Below, in pieces: positions 28,055 through 36,976 of a stretch of DNA of 64,000 nt. Position numbers and translations under genes: made by a program. This DNA is from an uncultured Alphaproteobacteria bacterium (lineage in GTDB: Bacteria > Pseudomonadota > Alphaproteobacteria > Caulobacterales > Caulobacteraceae), in assembly GCA_903909375.1 (NCBI GenBank), contig CAIVVM010000036.1, positions 241,953 to 305,952 on the forward strand, read 5' to 3'. The stretch's first letter is position 1. Each line of letters starts with the position of its first letter. The notes under the pieces are model-generated. The model did not search any database. It saw nothing but the letters and a program-made list of their open reading frames with translations, and was not told the origin of the DNA.

Positions 28055-29878
28055 ATGAATCGCACTTTGAAAATCCTTCTCGTCCTGGGCGCGGCCGCGT
28101 GCGCATCACCGCTTGCAGCGCGGCCCGCTAAGGCGGCGCCAGTGGCAGCTGCGACCATGACCGAGGACGCGCGTCTGGCCCGGTTCTTCGAGGAGGCATT
28201 TCTGGAGGGCGTGCGACAAAGCCCTGAGTCGCTGACCTTCCTGGGCATGAAGGACCGCTATGGCGAACTGGGCGACTACACCGAAGCCGGTGGGCGCAAG
28301 GCGCTGGCGCTATCGGAAGAACAGCTGGCGCGAATGACCCGGATGTTTGACCGGTCGAAACTCAACGAGGCGTCGAAGCTTTCGTTCGACCTCTTTGGCC
28401 AATCAGTGGCTGTGAAGCGGGTTCTCACGCGCTGGCGGTGGCAAGGCTACGCCGTCACATCGACAGGCGGCGCGCTTGATGGCATCCCCGTGTTGCTGAT
28501 CAACGCGCATCGGGTGGATACCGTCTCGGACGCAGAGGCCTATATCGCTCGACTTCGCGCCGTGGACCGCGTCTCCCGCGAGGTTTCTGCGGATATCGAG
28601 GCGCGGACAGAAAGAAGGTTCCTGCCGCCGGCCTTTGTGTTCGACAGGGTGATCCCCGACGCCGGAAACCAGATCAAGGGCGCGCCCTTCGACACCGGGC
28701 CCGATCACCCCGTCTGGGCAGATCTGAAGACGAAAATTGCTGCGCTGAAAGCCGATGACGCGGTCAAGGCCAGGCTGTTGGCGGAAGGCGAAGCCGCTCT
28801 CAAGGGCGAGTGGCGCAAGGGTTACGAGAGCTATCTTGCCGCGTTGACCGCGATGTCCCGGGCGGCGGGTTCGGTCGACGGGGTATGGGCGTTGCCAGAG
28901 GGCGAAGCCTACTACGCCGACATGGTGGCCTACTACACGACCACCCCGCTGACGCCGGATCAGATCCACAGCATGGGACTTTCCGAAGTCGCCCGGGTTC
29001 GCGCCGAGATGGAGGCCATCAAGCGCAAGGTCGGGTTCAAGGGATCACTTGAGGCGTTCTTCCAGCATGTGAAGACCGATCCCCGCTTTCACTACGCCAA
29101 CGACGCCGCCGGTAAGGCGCAATATCTAGCTGACGCCCGGGGAATTATTGCCGAGTATCTCGCCGTGGCAGAGAAGCAATTCTCCTCATTGCCAAAGCTG
29201 CCGCTTGAGGTTCGCGCGGTGGAGCCTTTCCGCGAAAAGACCGCAGCCGTCGCCTTTTATGCTCAAGGCGCGCCGGATGGATCACGACCCGGAGTCTTCT
29301 ATGTGAACCTCTCGGACATGACCCAGGTCCTCAAGCCGCAATTGCGGGTGATTGCGTACCATGAGGGCGCACCCGGCCATCATTTCCAGATTTCACGCAG
29401 CCAGGAACAGGCCGATTTGCCGATGTTCCGGCGGCAAGCCTATCAGGGCGCCTATATCGAAGGGTGGGGCCTGTACGCCGAGAAGCTGGGCAAGGAGGCC
29501 GGATTCTACACGGATCCTTACGACGACTTCGGACGCCTCTCGCTGGAGATCTGGCGGGCGGCTCGCCTCGTCCTCGACACCGGAATCCATGCCAAGCGCT
29601 GGTCCCGTGATCAGGCCCTGGACTATATGCGAAGCAATACCCTGAACTCCGAGCGGGATATCCAGAGCGAGGTTGACCGCTATTTCACCACGCCGGGACA
29701 GGCTACCAGCTACAAGATCGGTGAACTGAAGATCCTCGAGTTGCGCCAAAGAGCGCAGGAGGCGCTGGGATCGAAGTTCGATGTCCGGGCCTTCCACGAA
29801 ACCCTGCTGGAGGCAGGCGCCCTGCCACTGGACGTCCTGGAAGCGCGGGTCGACGCCTACATCGCGCGCTCGCGCTGA
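28055..29878 (+). CDS. DUF885 family secreted metallopeptidase-like protein
   Basis: A 607-residue exported protein. The ATG at 28055 gives MNRTLKILLVLGAAACASPLAARPAKA, a clear signal peptide (a GTG four codons upstream is less likely). The zinc motif HEGAPGHHFQ, in VIAYHEGAPGHHFQISRSQ, together with YIEGWGLYAEKLGKEAG, is the DUF885 hallmark, related to HExxH-like peptidases. Its substrate is unknown. It stands alone on the plus strand between nfu and a stress protein. Confidence 0.92.
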   Translation: MNRTLKILLVLGAAACASPLAARPAKAAPVAAATMTEDARLARFFEEAFLEGVRQSPESLTFLGMKDRYGELGDYTEAGGRKALALSEEQLARMTRMFDRSKLNEASKLSFDLFGQSVAVKRVLTRWRWQGYAVTSTGGALDGIPVLLINAHRVDTVSDAEAYIARLRAVDRVSREVSADIEARTERRFLPPAFVFDRVIPDAGNQIKGAPFDTGPDHPVWADLKTKIAALKADDAVKARLLAEGEAALKGEWRKGYESYLAALTAMSRAAGSVDGVWALPEGEAYYADMVAYYTTTPLTPDQIHSMGLSEVARVRAEMEAIKRKVGFKGSLEAFFQHVKTDPRFHYANDAAGKAQYLADARGIIAEYLAVAEKQFSSLPKLPLEVRAVEPFREKTAAVAFYAQGAPDGSRPGVFYVNLSDMTQVLKPQLRVIAYHEGAPGHHFQISRSQEQADLPMFRRQAYQGAYIEGWGLYAEKLGKEAGFYTDPYDDFGRLSLEIWRAARLVLDTGIHAKRWSRDQALDYMRSNTLNSERDIQSEVDRYFTTPGQATSYKIGELKILELRQRAQEALGSKFDVRAFHETLLEAGALPLDVLEARVDAYIARSR

Positions 29879-29889
29879 GCTTCCCGCGA

Positions 29890-30366
29890 TTACGCCAGGT
29901 CAGCGATCTCATCATCCGACAGGTCGCCAGGCACGATGGTGATCGGCACCTTGCGGGCGCCCCACTTGACGCCCTCCCTGGCGATGGACGTGACGAGCGG
30001 GCCCGGGCCTCGCCCGCCGACCGCGGCAGCGAGCACCAGGATCTTGATGTCCGGATCGTCAGAAAGCACCTGACGCAGGGCCGCGCGGGTTGAATCGGCC
30101 GTCTGGATCAGGAATTCCGGCGGCAGGCCCGTCTCGGCGAGAACGTATGCCGCCGAGAGTTGCAGGGCGGCCTCCGCCTCCTCTCGCTGCTGTCGGGCGA
30201 TCTCGTCGCGGACACCGGACCAGTGCTCGAAGACCGCCGGCTCGATGACCTTGAGCAGTGCCACATAGCCGCCCGTGGAACGGGCGCGCCGGCAAGCAAA
30301 GCGCAGGGCCGTCTGGAACTCGGCAGTCTCATCCGCCACTACAAGAAACTTGCGCCGTGTGCTCAT
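29890..30366 (-). CDS. Universal stress protein family protein
   Basis: A 158-residue single UspA domain. KFLVVADETAEFQTALRFACRRARSTGGYVALLKVIEP is the first strand-helix unit, and KILVLAAAVGGRGPGPLVTSIAREGVKWGARKVPITIVPG matches the ATP-loop/C-terminal region, although the usual G-x2-G-x9-GS(T) is degenerate (GGRGPGPLVTS). The role is probably stress-related; the partner is unknown. It ends 12 nt from the convergent DUF885 gene. Confidence 0.85.
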   Translation of the reverse strand: MSTRRKFLVVADETAEFQTALRFACRRARSTGGYVALLKVIEPAVFEHWSGVRDEIARQQREEAEAALQLSAAYVLAETGLPPEFLIQTADSTRAALRQVLSDDPDIKILVLAAAVGGRGPGPLVTSIAREGVKWGARKVPITIVPGDLSDDEIADLA

Positions 30367-30402
30367 GGGGCGAACCTGCGGCGCCGGCGACCGAGGCGCA
30401 AG

Positions 30403-31437
<1,035 letters not shown>

Positions 31438-31568
31438 GATGTGCGGGTTCTGAAGGCAACGGACAGGCGAGCGCAAGGCCCGAAACGACGGCAGGTCAGG
31501 TCGTCAGCGCCATCGGCGGGAGTGGTTTCCGATTTCCATCGTGGGTTCGGTGTACTGCCGAGACGTTA

Positions 31569-33209
31569 TCAGGACAAGTCCGTGGGCGGCGTTGCAACAT
31601 CACTCTTGCGGCGCCGGAAGGCCGCACGGGCCTCGGCTGGTGTTACCCCGCCGAACGCGAACAGCAGCACCGGGTAGAGCAAGGCGCCCGCCAGACACAG
31701 CAGCAGGACGGCAATTTCCTTGGCGCCGAGGAACCCCAGGCCTGCCCCTAAGGGCGCCTCCAGAGCTGCTCTGAAATATACGCCGACGGCAAGTGCGAGC
31801 CCAAGCCCGCCGCTGGCCAGCCCGACGCGGATCATCTTGCCCGTCGCGCGCGGCGAGGGCGCCCAGTGTCCATGGGTACGCAGATACGCGACCATCTGGA
31901 TCACGGTGATCCACGAAGCAGCCGATGTAGCCAGAGCGATGCCCTCAAAGCCCAGCGTGAAGAATAACGCGACACCCAGTGCGATGTTCACAGCCACCGA
32001 GAGCAGCGAATAATTCATCGGCGTTCGCGTGTCGCCCCGGGCGAAGAAAGCCGGCTGCAGGATCTTGATCAACACGAAGGCCGGTACCCCCCAACCGAAG
32101 TGGAACAACAGCTTCCCGGCATTGGCGGCATCCTCGCTGGTGAAGGCGCCGCGCGTGAAAAAGCCGTCGGTCAGGTAGACCGGCATACCCATCAGGGCCG
32201 CTGCCGCCGGCAAGCTGAGCGCCAGGCCGAAGACCACGGCCTGATCCATAGCAGCCTGGGTGTCGGTCTGATCCTTCTGCTGGAACGAAGTCGAGAGGCG
32301 GGGGAGCAGAGCCACGCCGATAGCCACGCCCACAAGGCTCAGGGGCAGCTGGTAGAAGCGTTCAGCGATGTTCAGCCAGACGCGCATGCCCGCCACCTGG
32401 CTGGCCAGCATTGCCGAGATGAAAAGGTTGATCTGGGTGGCGCTGGAGGCGATCACGCCAGGGACCATCCGTCGGATCATCGCCTTCATCTCCGGCGTGA
32501 ACTTCAGGTGTCGCGGATGAATGCGAGCGCCGGCGCGGTGGGCGCCCCACCAGCAGAGCCCCGCCTGGCTGACGCCGGCGACCAGCACGCCCCATGACGC
32601 CGCATAGGCTGCCTCAGTCGGATCATGCTGCGGCAGGATGGCGATCAGCATCACCACGTTCAGCAAGGTCGGATAAAGGCCGTAGATGATGAACCGGCCC
32701 CGCGCCTGCAGCGTGCCCGCGAACAGGGCGGCGATCACCATACAGGGCAGGTAGGGCATGGTGATCTGGGTCAGGATCACAGCCAGCTTGAACTTGGCAG
32801 GATCAGCCAGAAACCCGTAGCTGTACGCCATCATCAACCAGGGCATGGCCAGTTGGCAGAGGATCGTCAGCACAATCGTGCCCGCGGCCATTGTGGCCAG
32901 CGCATCCGAGGCGAAACGGTCGGCCTCTTCTTTCCCGTCGGCAGCCAGACGTCTGGCGTAGTCGGGGACGAACGCAGCGGCGAACGCGCCCTCCGCAAAC
33001 ATGCGGCGAAAGAGGTTCGGAAACGCCAGGGCCGTGTAATAGGCATCGGCGGCGATGGTCTGGCTGGCGCCCAGCTTGGCGGTGATCACCAGATCCCGCG
33101 CCAGCCCCATGAACCGGCTGACAAGGGTCAGACCGGAATAGATCGCCGATGAGCGCAGCAGGCCGCCGCGCCTGGGTGGTGGATCAACGGAGGACGGGCT
33201 GTTGGTCAC
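31569..33209 (-). CDS. murJ: Lipid II flippase MurJ
   Basis: A 546-residue polytopic protein of the MOP exporter superfamily that flips lipid II for peptidoglycan synthesis. About 14 hydrophobic segments are visible. The N-terminal GLARDLVITAKLGASQTIAADAYYTALAFPNLFRRMFAEGAFAAAFVP is highly conserved in MurJ and carries functionally important arginines. The gene stands between glnD and trpS on the same strand. Confidence 0.96.
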   Translation of the reverse strand: MTNSPSSVDPPPRRGGLLRSSAIYSGLTLVSRFMGLARDLVITAKLGASQTIAADAYYTALAFPNLFRRMFAEGAFAAAFVPDYARRLAADGKEEADRFASDALATMAAGTIVLTILCQLAMPWLMMAYSYGFLADPAKFKLAVILTQITMPYLPCMVIAALFAGTLQARGRFIIYGLYPTLLNVVMLIAILPQHDPTEAAYAASWGVLVAGVSQAGLCWWGAHRAGARIHPRHLKFTPEMKAMIRRMVPGVIASSATQINLFISAMLASQVAGMRVWLNIAERFYQLPLSLVGVAIGVALLPRLSTSFQQKDQTDTQAAMDQAVVFGLALSLPAAAALMGMPVYLTDGFFTRGAFTSEDAANAGKLLFHFGWGVPAFVLIKILQPAFFARGDTRTPMNYSLLSVAVNIALGVALFFTLGFEGIALATSAASWITVIQMVAYLRTHGHWAPSPRATGKMIRVGLASGGLGLALAVGVYFRAALEAPLGAGLGFLGAKEIAVLLLCLAGALLYPVLLFAFGGVTPAEARAAFRRRKSDVATPPTDLS

Positions 33210-33299
33210 GGGGCCTAGGTCGGCTGCGTCGGGAACGACGTCAACCTAGCGGCTGATGATGCAGATGGCGTGGAGATTTGAAGTGTAGCCAGCTGTCTG

Positions 33300-36119
33300 T
33301 CATCGCGCGCTGCTGGCGCGCGCCTGTTGAAGGTTGGTGCGGCGGGCCCTGGCGCTCTCGACCTCGCCCGCATTGAGATCGGCGAGCAGCGCCGCCTTCA
33401 GCGAATTGCCCTTGCGGGCGTCGGTGATCTTTTCGCCGGACTCGTCGACAACGTAGAAGGCGTCCACCGCCCGCTCGCCATAGCCACCGATGTGGGCCGA
33501 GGTGATCAACAGGCCGGCGTCTGACAGGGTGCGCGCCAGGCTGGCCAACAGGCCGGGTCGGTCGCGCCCGGACGCCTCCACGACTGTGGAGGTCTCCGAA
33601 GCGTCATTGTCCAGCATGACCGCCGGCGTGATGGCGAAGGCCGCGGCGCGGGCCAGGTCCTGGCGACGCGGTTCGCGCCCGTGGGGTTCGCCGCGCGCAG
33701 CGGCGGCAAGCTGATCGGCAAGCCGGGTCAGGCTTCGCGGGTCGACACCCCCGAACGGTGCGCCAGTGATGTCCTGAAGGTAGAACACATCCAGCGCCTG
33801 CTGCTGGCGCGAGGTGAAGACCCGCGCGCCGACGATGTTGGCCCCGGCTGCGGTGATTGCCTCGGCGAGATCCACGAACAGGCGGGGCCGGTCGGCCGCG
33901 GCGACCACCACCTCGGAGGCGTTGAGGTCGGCGCGGACCAGGCCGGCGGCGGCCGCGCCCTTGTCGTCCCGTGCCGCGCGCGACAGGCGGGCGTGAGCCA
34001 ACACCTCGGCGTCGTCAAAGGCGGTGAAGTAGGCGTCCTCCATCGCATCGCCCCAGGGCTCGGCGCTAGCCTCCACCCTGGCCAGGCGGACACGGGCGTC
34101 ATAGGCCGCGTTCTCCTGATAGCGCCTAAGCGCCGCAGCCGCGTCCGAGCCACGTCCGCCCCGAAAGACAGCCTCGGTGGCGGAGTAGAGTTCGCGCAGC
34201 AACTGGCCTTTCCAGCCGTTCCAGACGCCCGGTCCCACGGCGCGGATGTCGGCGACAGTAAGTACCAACAGCAGGCGCAGCCGCTCGGGGGACTGCACGA
34301 TGGCGGCGAAATCCGAAACCGTGCGCGGGTCGGAGATGTCGCGCTTCTGGGCTGTGTCGCTCATCACCAGGTGGTGTTCGACCAGCCAGGCCACCAGCTC
34401 TATCTTGGAGCGTTCCAGCCCCAGGCGTTCGCAGGCCTGACGGGCTGCGCGCGCGCCGGCCACCTCCTGGCCCCCGGCGCCGCCCTTGCCGGTATCGTGC
34501 AGTAGCATGGCCAGGAACAGCGCCTCGCGATCCACGATCAGCGGCATGATCTGCGTGGCCAGCGGATGCTCTTCCGGCATACGTCCCGCCGCGATCTCGG
34601 AGATCACGCCCACGGCCCGCAGGGTGTGCTCGTCTACGGTGTAGGAGTGGTACATATTGAACTGCATCTGCGCGACGATGCGGCCGAATTCGGGCAGGTA
34701 GCGACCGAGCACCCCGGCCTCCGTCATCAGCGTGAGCGTCGTTCGCGGATCGCGGCCGCGGGCCAGAATATCGAGAAACACGCGCGCCGCATGCCGGTCG
34801 CGTCGAACCGCTGACGTAATCAGGGAGATCGCCCGGGACGCGGCGGTGAAGGCATCGGGGTGGAGGTCCAGATTCCGCTGGTCGGCTACCTTGAACAGCC
34901 GCAACAGGTTGGTCGGGTCGGTCTGGAAGATGTCGGGGTCCACGTCGAGGCGGCCACCCACCTCGACGAACCCTGGCTCGGCCAGGGGTTTGCGGGTCAC
35001 CTTGCGGCCCGGGATGAAACGCGAGATGCCGCGCGGCTCCATCTTGACCTGTTCAGACTCCAGCTTGGCCGCAAACACCCGGGTGAGCGCGCCCACGTCC
35101 TTGGCGATCAGGAAGTAGCGGCGCATGAACCGCTCGACCGCCGGCGCATCGCCCCGATCACCATAGCCCATCCGCCGGGCGATCTCCGGCTGCAGATCAA
35201 AAGTCAGCCGCTCCTCCGGACGCCCTGTCGCGAAGTGCAGATGACCACGAACGGCCCAGAGGAAGTCGAAGGCCTGGATGAAGGCCCGCACCTCGCGCCG
35301 CGCGAACATCTCAAGTTGCAGCACCTTTTCAATGGACTGGCCTGGATGCAGGTACTGAGCGATCCAGAAGAGGGTGTTGAGGTCGCGCAGGCCACCCTTG
35401 CCCTCCTTGATGTTGGGCTCGACCATATATCGGCTGGCTCCAGCGCGGGTCTGACGCTCATCGCGCTCCTTCAGCTTGGCGGTGACGAACTCCGCTCCGG
35501 TCCCGCGGACCACCTCGGCCTGGAACCGCTGCATCAGTTCATCGGCAAGCTTCTCGTCACCGGTCAGGCGCCTGGCCTCGAGGATCGAGGTGCGGATGGT
35601 GAAATCCTCCCGGCTGAGCTTGATGCACTCCTCGATGGTCCGCGAGGCATGGCCGACCTTGAAGCCCAGATCCCACAGGGCATAGAGCATGAACTCAATC
35701 ACACTCTCGGCGTGAGCCGTCTGTTTGTAGGGCCGGACAAACAGCAGATCGATGTCGGAGAACGGCGCCAGCGTGCCGCGCCCGTAGCCTCCCACGGCCA
35801 TCAGGGCCAGACGTTCACCCTCGGTGGGATTGCGCGCACGGAACACGTGGACGGTGGTGAAATCCCACAACGCCGAGACCACCTCGTCGGTAACGCCGGA
35901 CAGCAGACTCGCGGTTTCGATCCCGCCAGCGCCGTTCTCCAGGCGCTCCTTGGCGATCATCCGCCCGCGAAACAGGGCGGCCTTCAGAAGGTCCAGCGCG
36001 GCCTTCCGTTGGGCCGGCTCGTCCCCCACACGTTCCAGGGCCGCCGCCGACAACTGACTGCGCAGCCGAACACCATCGACAACGTATTCCAGGCGTGTGG
36101 GGCGAAGGCGTGTGACCAT
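33300..36119 (-). CDS. glnD: Protein-PII uridylyltransferase / uridylyl-removing enzyme
   Basis: A 939-residue bifunctional nitrogen sensor that uridylylates PII when glutamine is low and removes UMP when it is high. The nucleotidyltransferase site is MAVGGYGRGTLAPFSDIDLLFV (about residue 130). The HD hydrolase motif is AMLLHDTGKGGAGG (about 540). Two C-terminal ACT domains follow (DRPRLFVDLAEAITAAGANIVGAR and DRPGLLASLARTLSDAGLLITSAHI) that bind glutamine. Length and domain order are complete. It is divergent from vapBC. Confidence 0.97.
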   Translation of the reverse strand: MVTRLRPTRLEYVVDGVRLRSQLSAAALERVGDEPAQRKAALDLLKAALFRGRMIAKERLENGAGGIETASLLSGVTDEVVSALWDFTTVHVFRARNPTEGERLALMAVGGYGRGTLAPFSDIDLLFVRPYKQTAHAESVIEFMLYALWDLGFKVGHASRTIEECIKLSREDFTIRTSILEARRLTGDEKLADELMQRFQAEVVRGTGAEFVTAKLKERDERQTRAGASRYMVEPNIKEGKGGLRDLNTLFWIAQYLHPGQSIEKVLQLEMFARREVRAFIQAFDFLWAVRGHLHFATGRPEERLTFDLQPEIARRMGYGDRGDAPAVERFMRRYFLIAKDVGALTRVFAAKLESEQVKMEPRGISRFIPGRKVTRKPLAEPGFVEVGGRLDVDPDIFQTDPTNLLRLFKVADQRNLDLHPDAFTAASRAISLITSAVRRDRHAARVFLDILARGRDPRTTLTLMTEAGVLGRYLPEFGRIVAQMQFNMYHSYTVDEHTLRAVGVISEIAAGRMPEEHPLATQIMPLIVDREALFLAMLLHDTGKGGAGGQEVAGARAARQACERLGLERSKIELVAWLVEHHLVMSDTAQKRDISDPRTVSDFAAIVQSPERLRLLLVLTVADIRAVGPGVWNGWKGQLLRELYSATEAVFRGGRGSDAAAALRRYQENAAYDARVRLARVEASAEPWGDAMEDAYFTAFDDAEVLAHARLSRAARDDKGAAAAGLVRADLNASEVVVAAADRPRLFVDLAEAITAAGANIVGARVFTSRQQQALDVFYLQDITGAPFGGVDPRSLTRLADQLAAAARGEPHGREPRRQDLARAAAFAITPAVMLDNDASETSTVVEASGRDRPGLLASLARTLSDAGLLITSAHIGGYGERAVDAFYVVDESGEKITDARKGNSLKAALLADLNAGEVESARARRTNLQQARASSAR

Positions 36120-36180
36120 GACTAGTCAGCTATACAGGATAGTTCGTAACGGGCGCAGGAGGTTCTGGCTGAGCCGAAGC

Positions 36181-36218
36181 TTGCCAGACTTGGATTTGGG
36201 ATATACAATATGTATATC
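36181..36218 (+). promoter_or_regulatory. vapBC promoter with overlapping palindromic operator
   Basis: TTGCCA (36181-36186) and TACAAT (36204-36209) are spaced by 17 nt, a good sigma-70-type promoter. The -10 box lies inside the perfect inverted repeat GATATACA-ATA-TGTATATC (36200-36218, 8-bp arms). The vapB ATG follows at 36231. Binding of a VapBC complex here would block the promoter, which is the standard autoregulation of such modules. Confidence 0.8.
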
Positions 36219-36230
36219 TCTGAGGCCGCC

Positions 36231-36452
36231 ATGACGCGAACCACTCTCTTCATGTCCAACCGCTCCCAGGCCGTGCGGCTGCCCAAGGACGTGGCCTTTC
36301 CCGAAGACGTTCGCTCGGTCACGATCCTGCGAGATGGGAAACGCCGGGTCCTCGTGCCAACCGAAACGCTGTGGGATGGGTTCTTCGAGGCGTCGGGCGT
36401 CGATCTGGGGGAGCGGGAACAACCGGTGACAGAGGATCGGGACGCGTTCTGA
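36231..36452 (+). CDS. vapB: VapB-type antitoxin
   Basis: A 73-residue antitoxin with an AbrB/SpoVT-like swapped-hairpin DNA-binding region, TTLFMSNRSQAVRLPKDVAFPEDV, and a C-terminal toxin-binding tail rich in acidic residues. The ATG at 36231 gives the usual MTRTTLFMSNRSQAVR start; the ATG at 36210 lies inside the operator and is rejected. The stop and the vapC start share one base (TGATG). Confidence 0.93.
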   Translation: MTRTTLFMSNRSQAVRLPKDVAFPEDVRSVTILRDGKRRVLVPTETLWDGFFEASGVDLGEREQPVTEDRDAF

Positions 36453-36856
36453 TGCTGCGCTACATGCTGGACACCAACCTGTGTATTCGCGTGCTCAGGG
36501 ACCGTCCGGCACAGGCGCGCGAGCGGTTCAATCTCGAGGCGGACGGGCTCTGTATCTCGACCGTCGTGCTGACGGAATTGTTGCATGGCGCCGCAAAGTC
36601 GGCCCGTCCGGCGCATCATCGAAGGGAGGTTGAACGGTTCGCAAGTCGCCTTGAGGTCCTGGCGTTCGACGTTGCGGCTGCCGACCACGCGGCCGATATC
36701 CGGGCCGCGCTGGAGCGAAAGGGGCAGCCCATCGGCGGCTATGACCTACTGATCGCCGGCCACGCGCGCAGCAGAGGTCTGGTCATCGTCACCGGAAATC
36801 TTGCGGAGTTCGGTCGCGTCGACGGCCTGCGATGCGAGGACTGGCTGACGGATTGA
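36452..36856 (+). CDS. vapC: VapC ribonuclease toxin
   Basis: A 134-residue PIN-domain ribonuclease. MLRYMLDTNLCIRVLRDRP sets the start and carries the first catalytic Asp. E in VVLTELLHGAAKS, D in IGGYDLLIAGHARS and the VTGNLAEFGRV segment complete the site. The VapC group with LDTNxCI usually cuts initiator tRNA. It is translated in overlap with vapB. The module lies between glnD and mutS, facing mutS convergently. It looks intact. Confidence 0.94.
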   Translation: MLRYMLDTNLCIRVLRDRPAQARERFNLEADGLCISTVVLTELLHGAAKSARPAHHRREVERFASRLEVLAFDVAAADHAADIRAALERKGQPIGGYDLLIAGHARSRGLVIVTGNLAEFGRVDGLRCEDWLTD

Positions 36857-36976
36857 GGCTTTGCTGTCATCCACCTGCGGCGAGCACCTCGGAAAGTCGC
36901 GCCGTGCCGTCCTAGAGCGCCCATCCGCCCGGACGCGGGAGAATGATGACGCCGTCGACGTCGACCATCAGGGCTC

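Noticed and set aside
34860-36125. 421-residue plus-strand ORF opposite glnD
   Set aside because: Antisense shadow of glnD.
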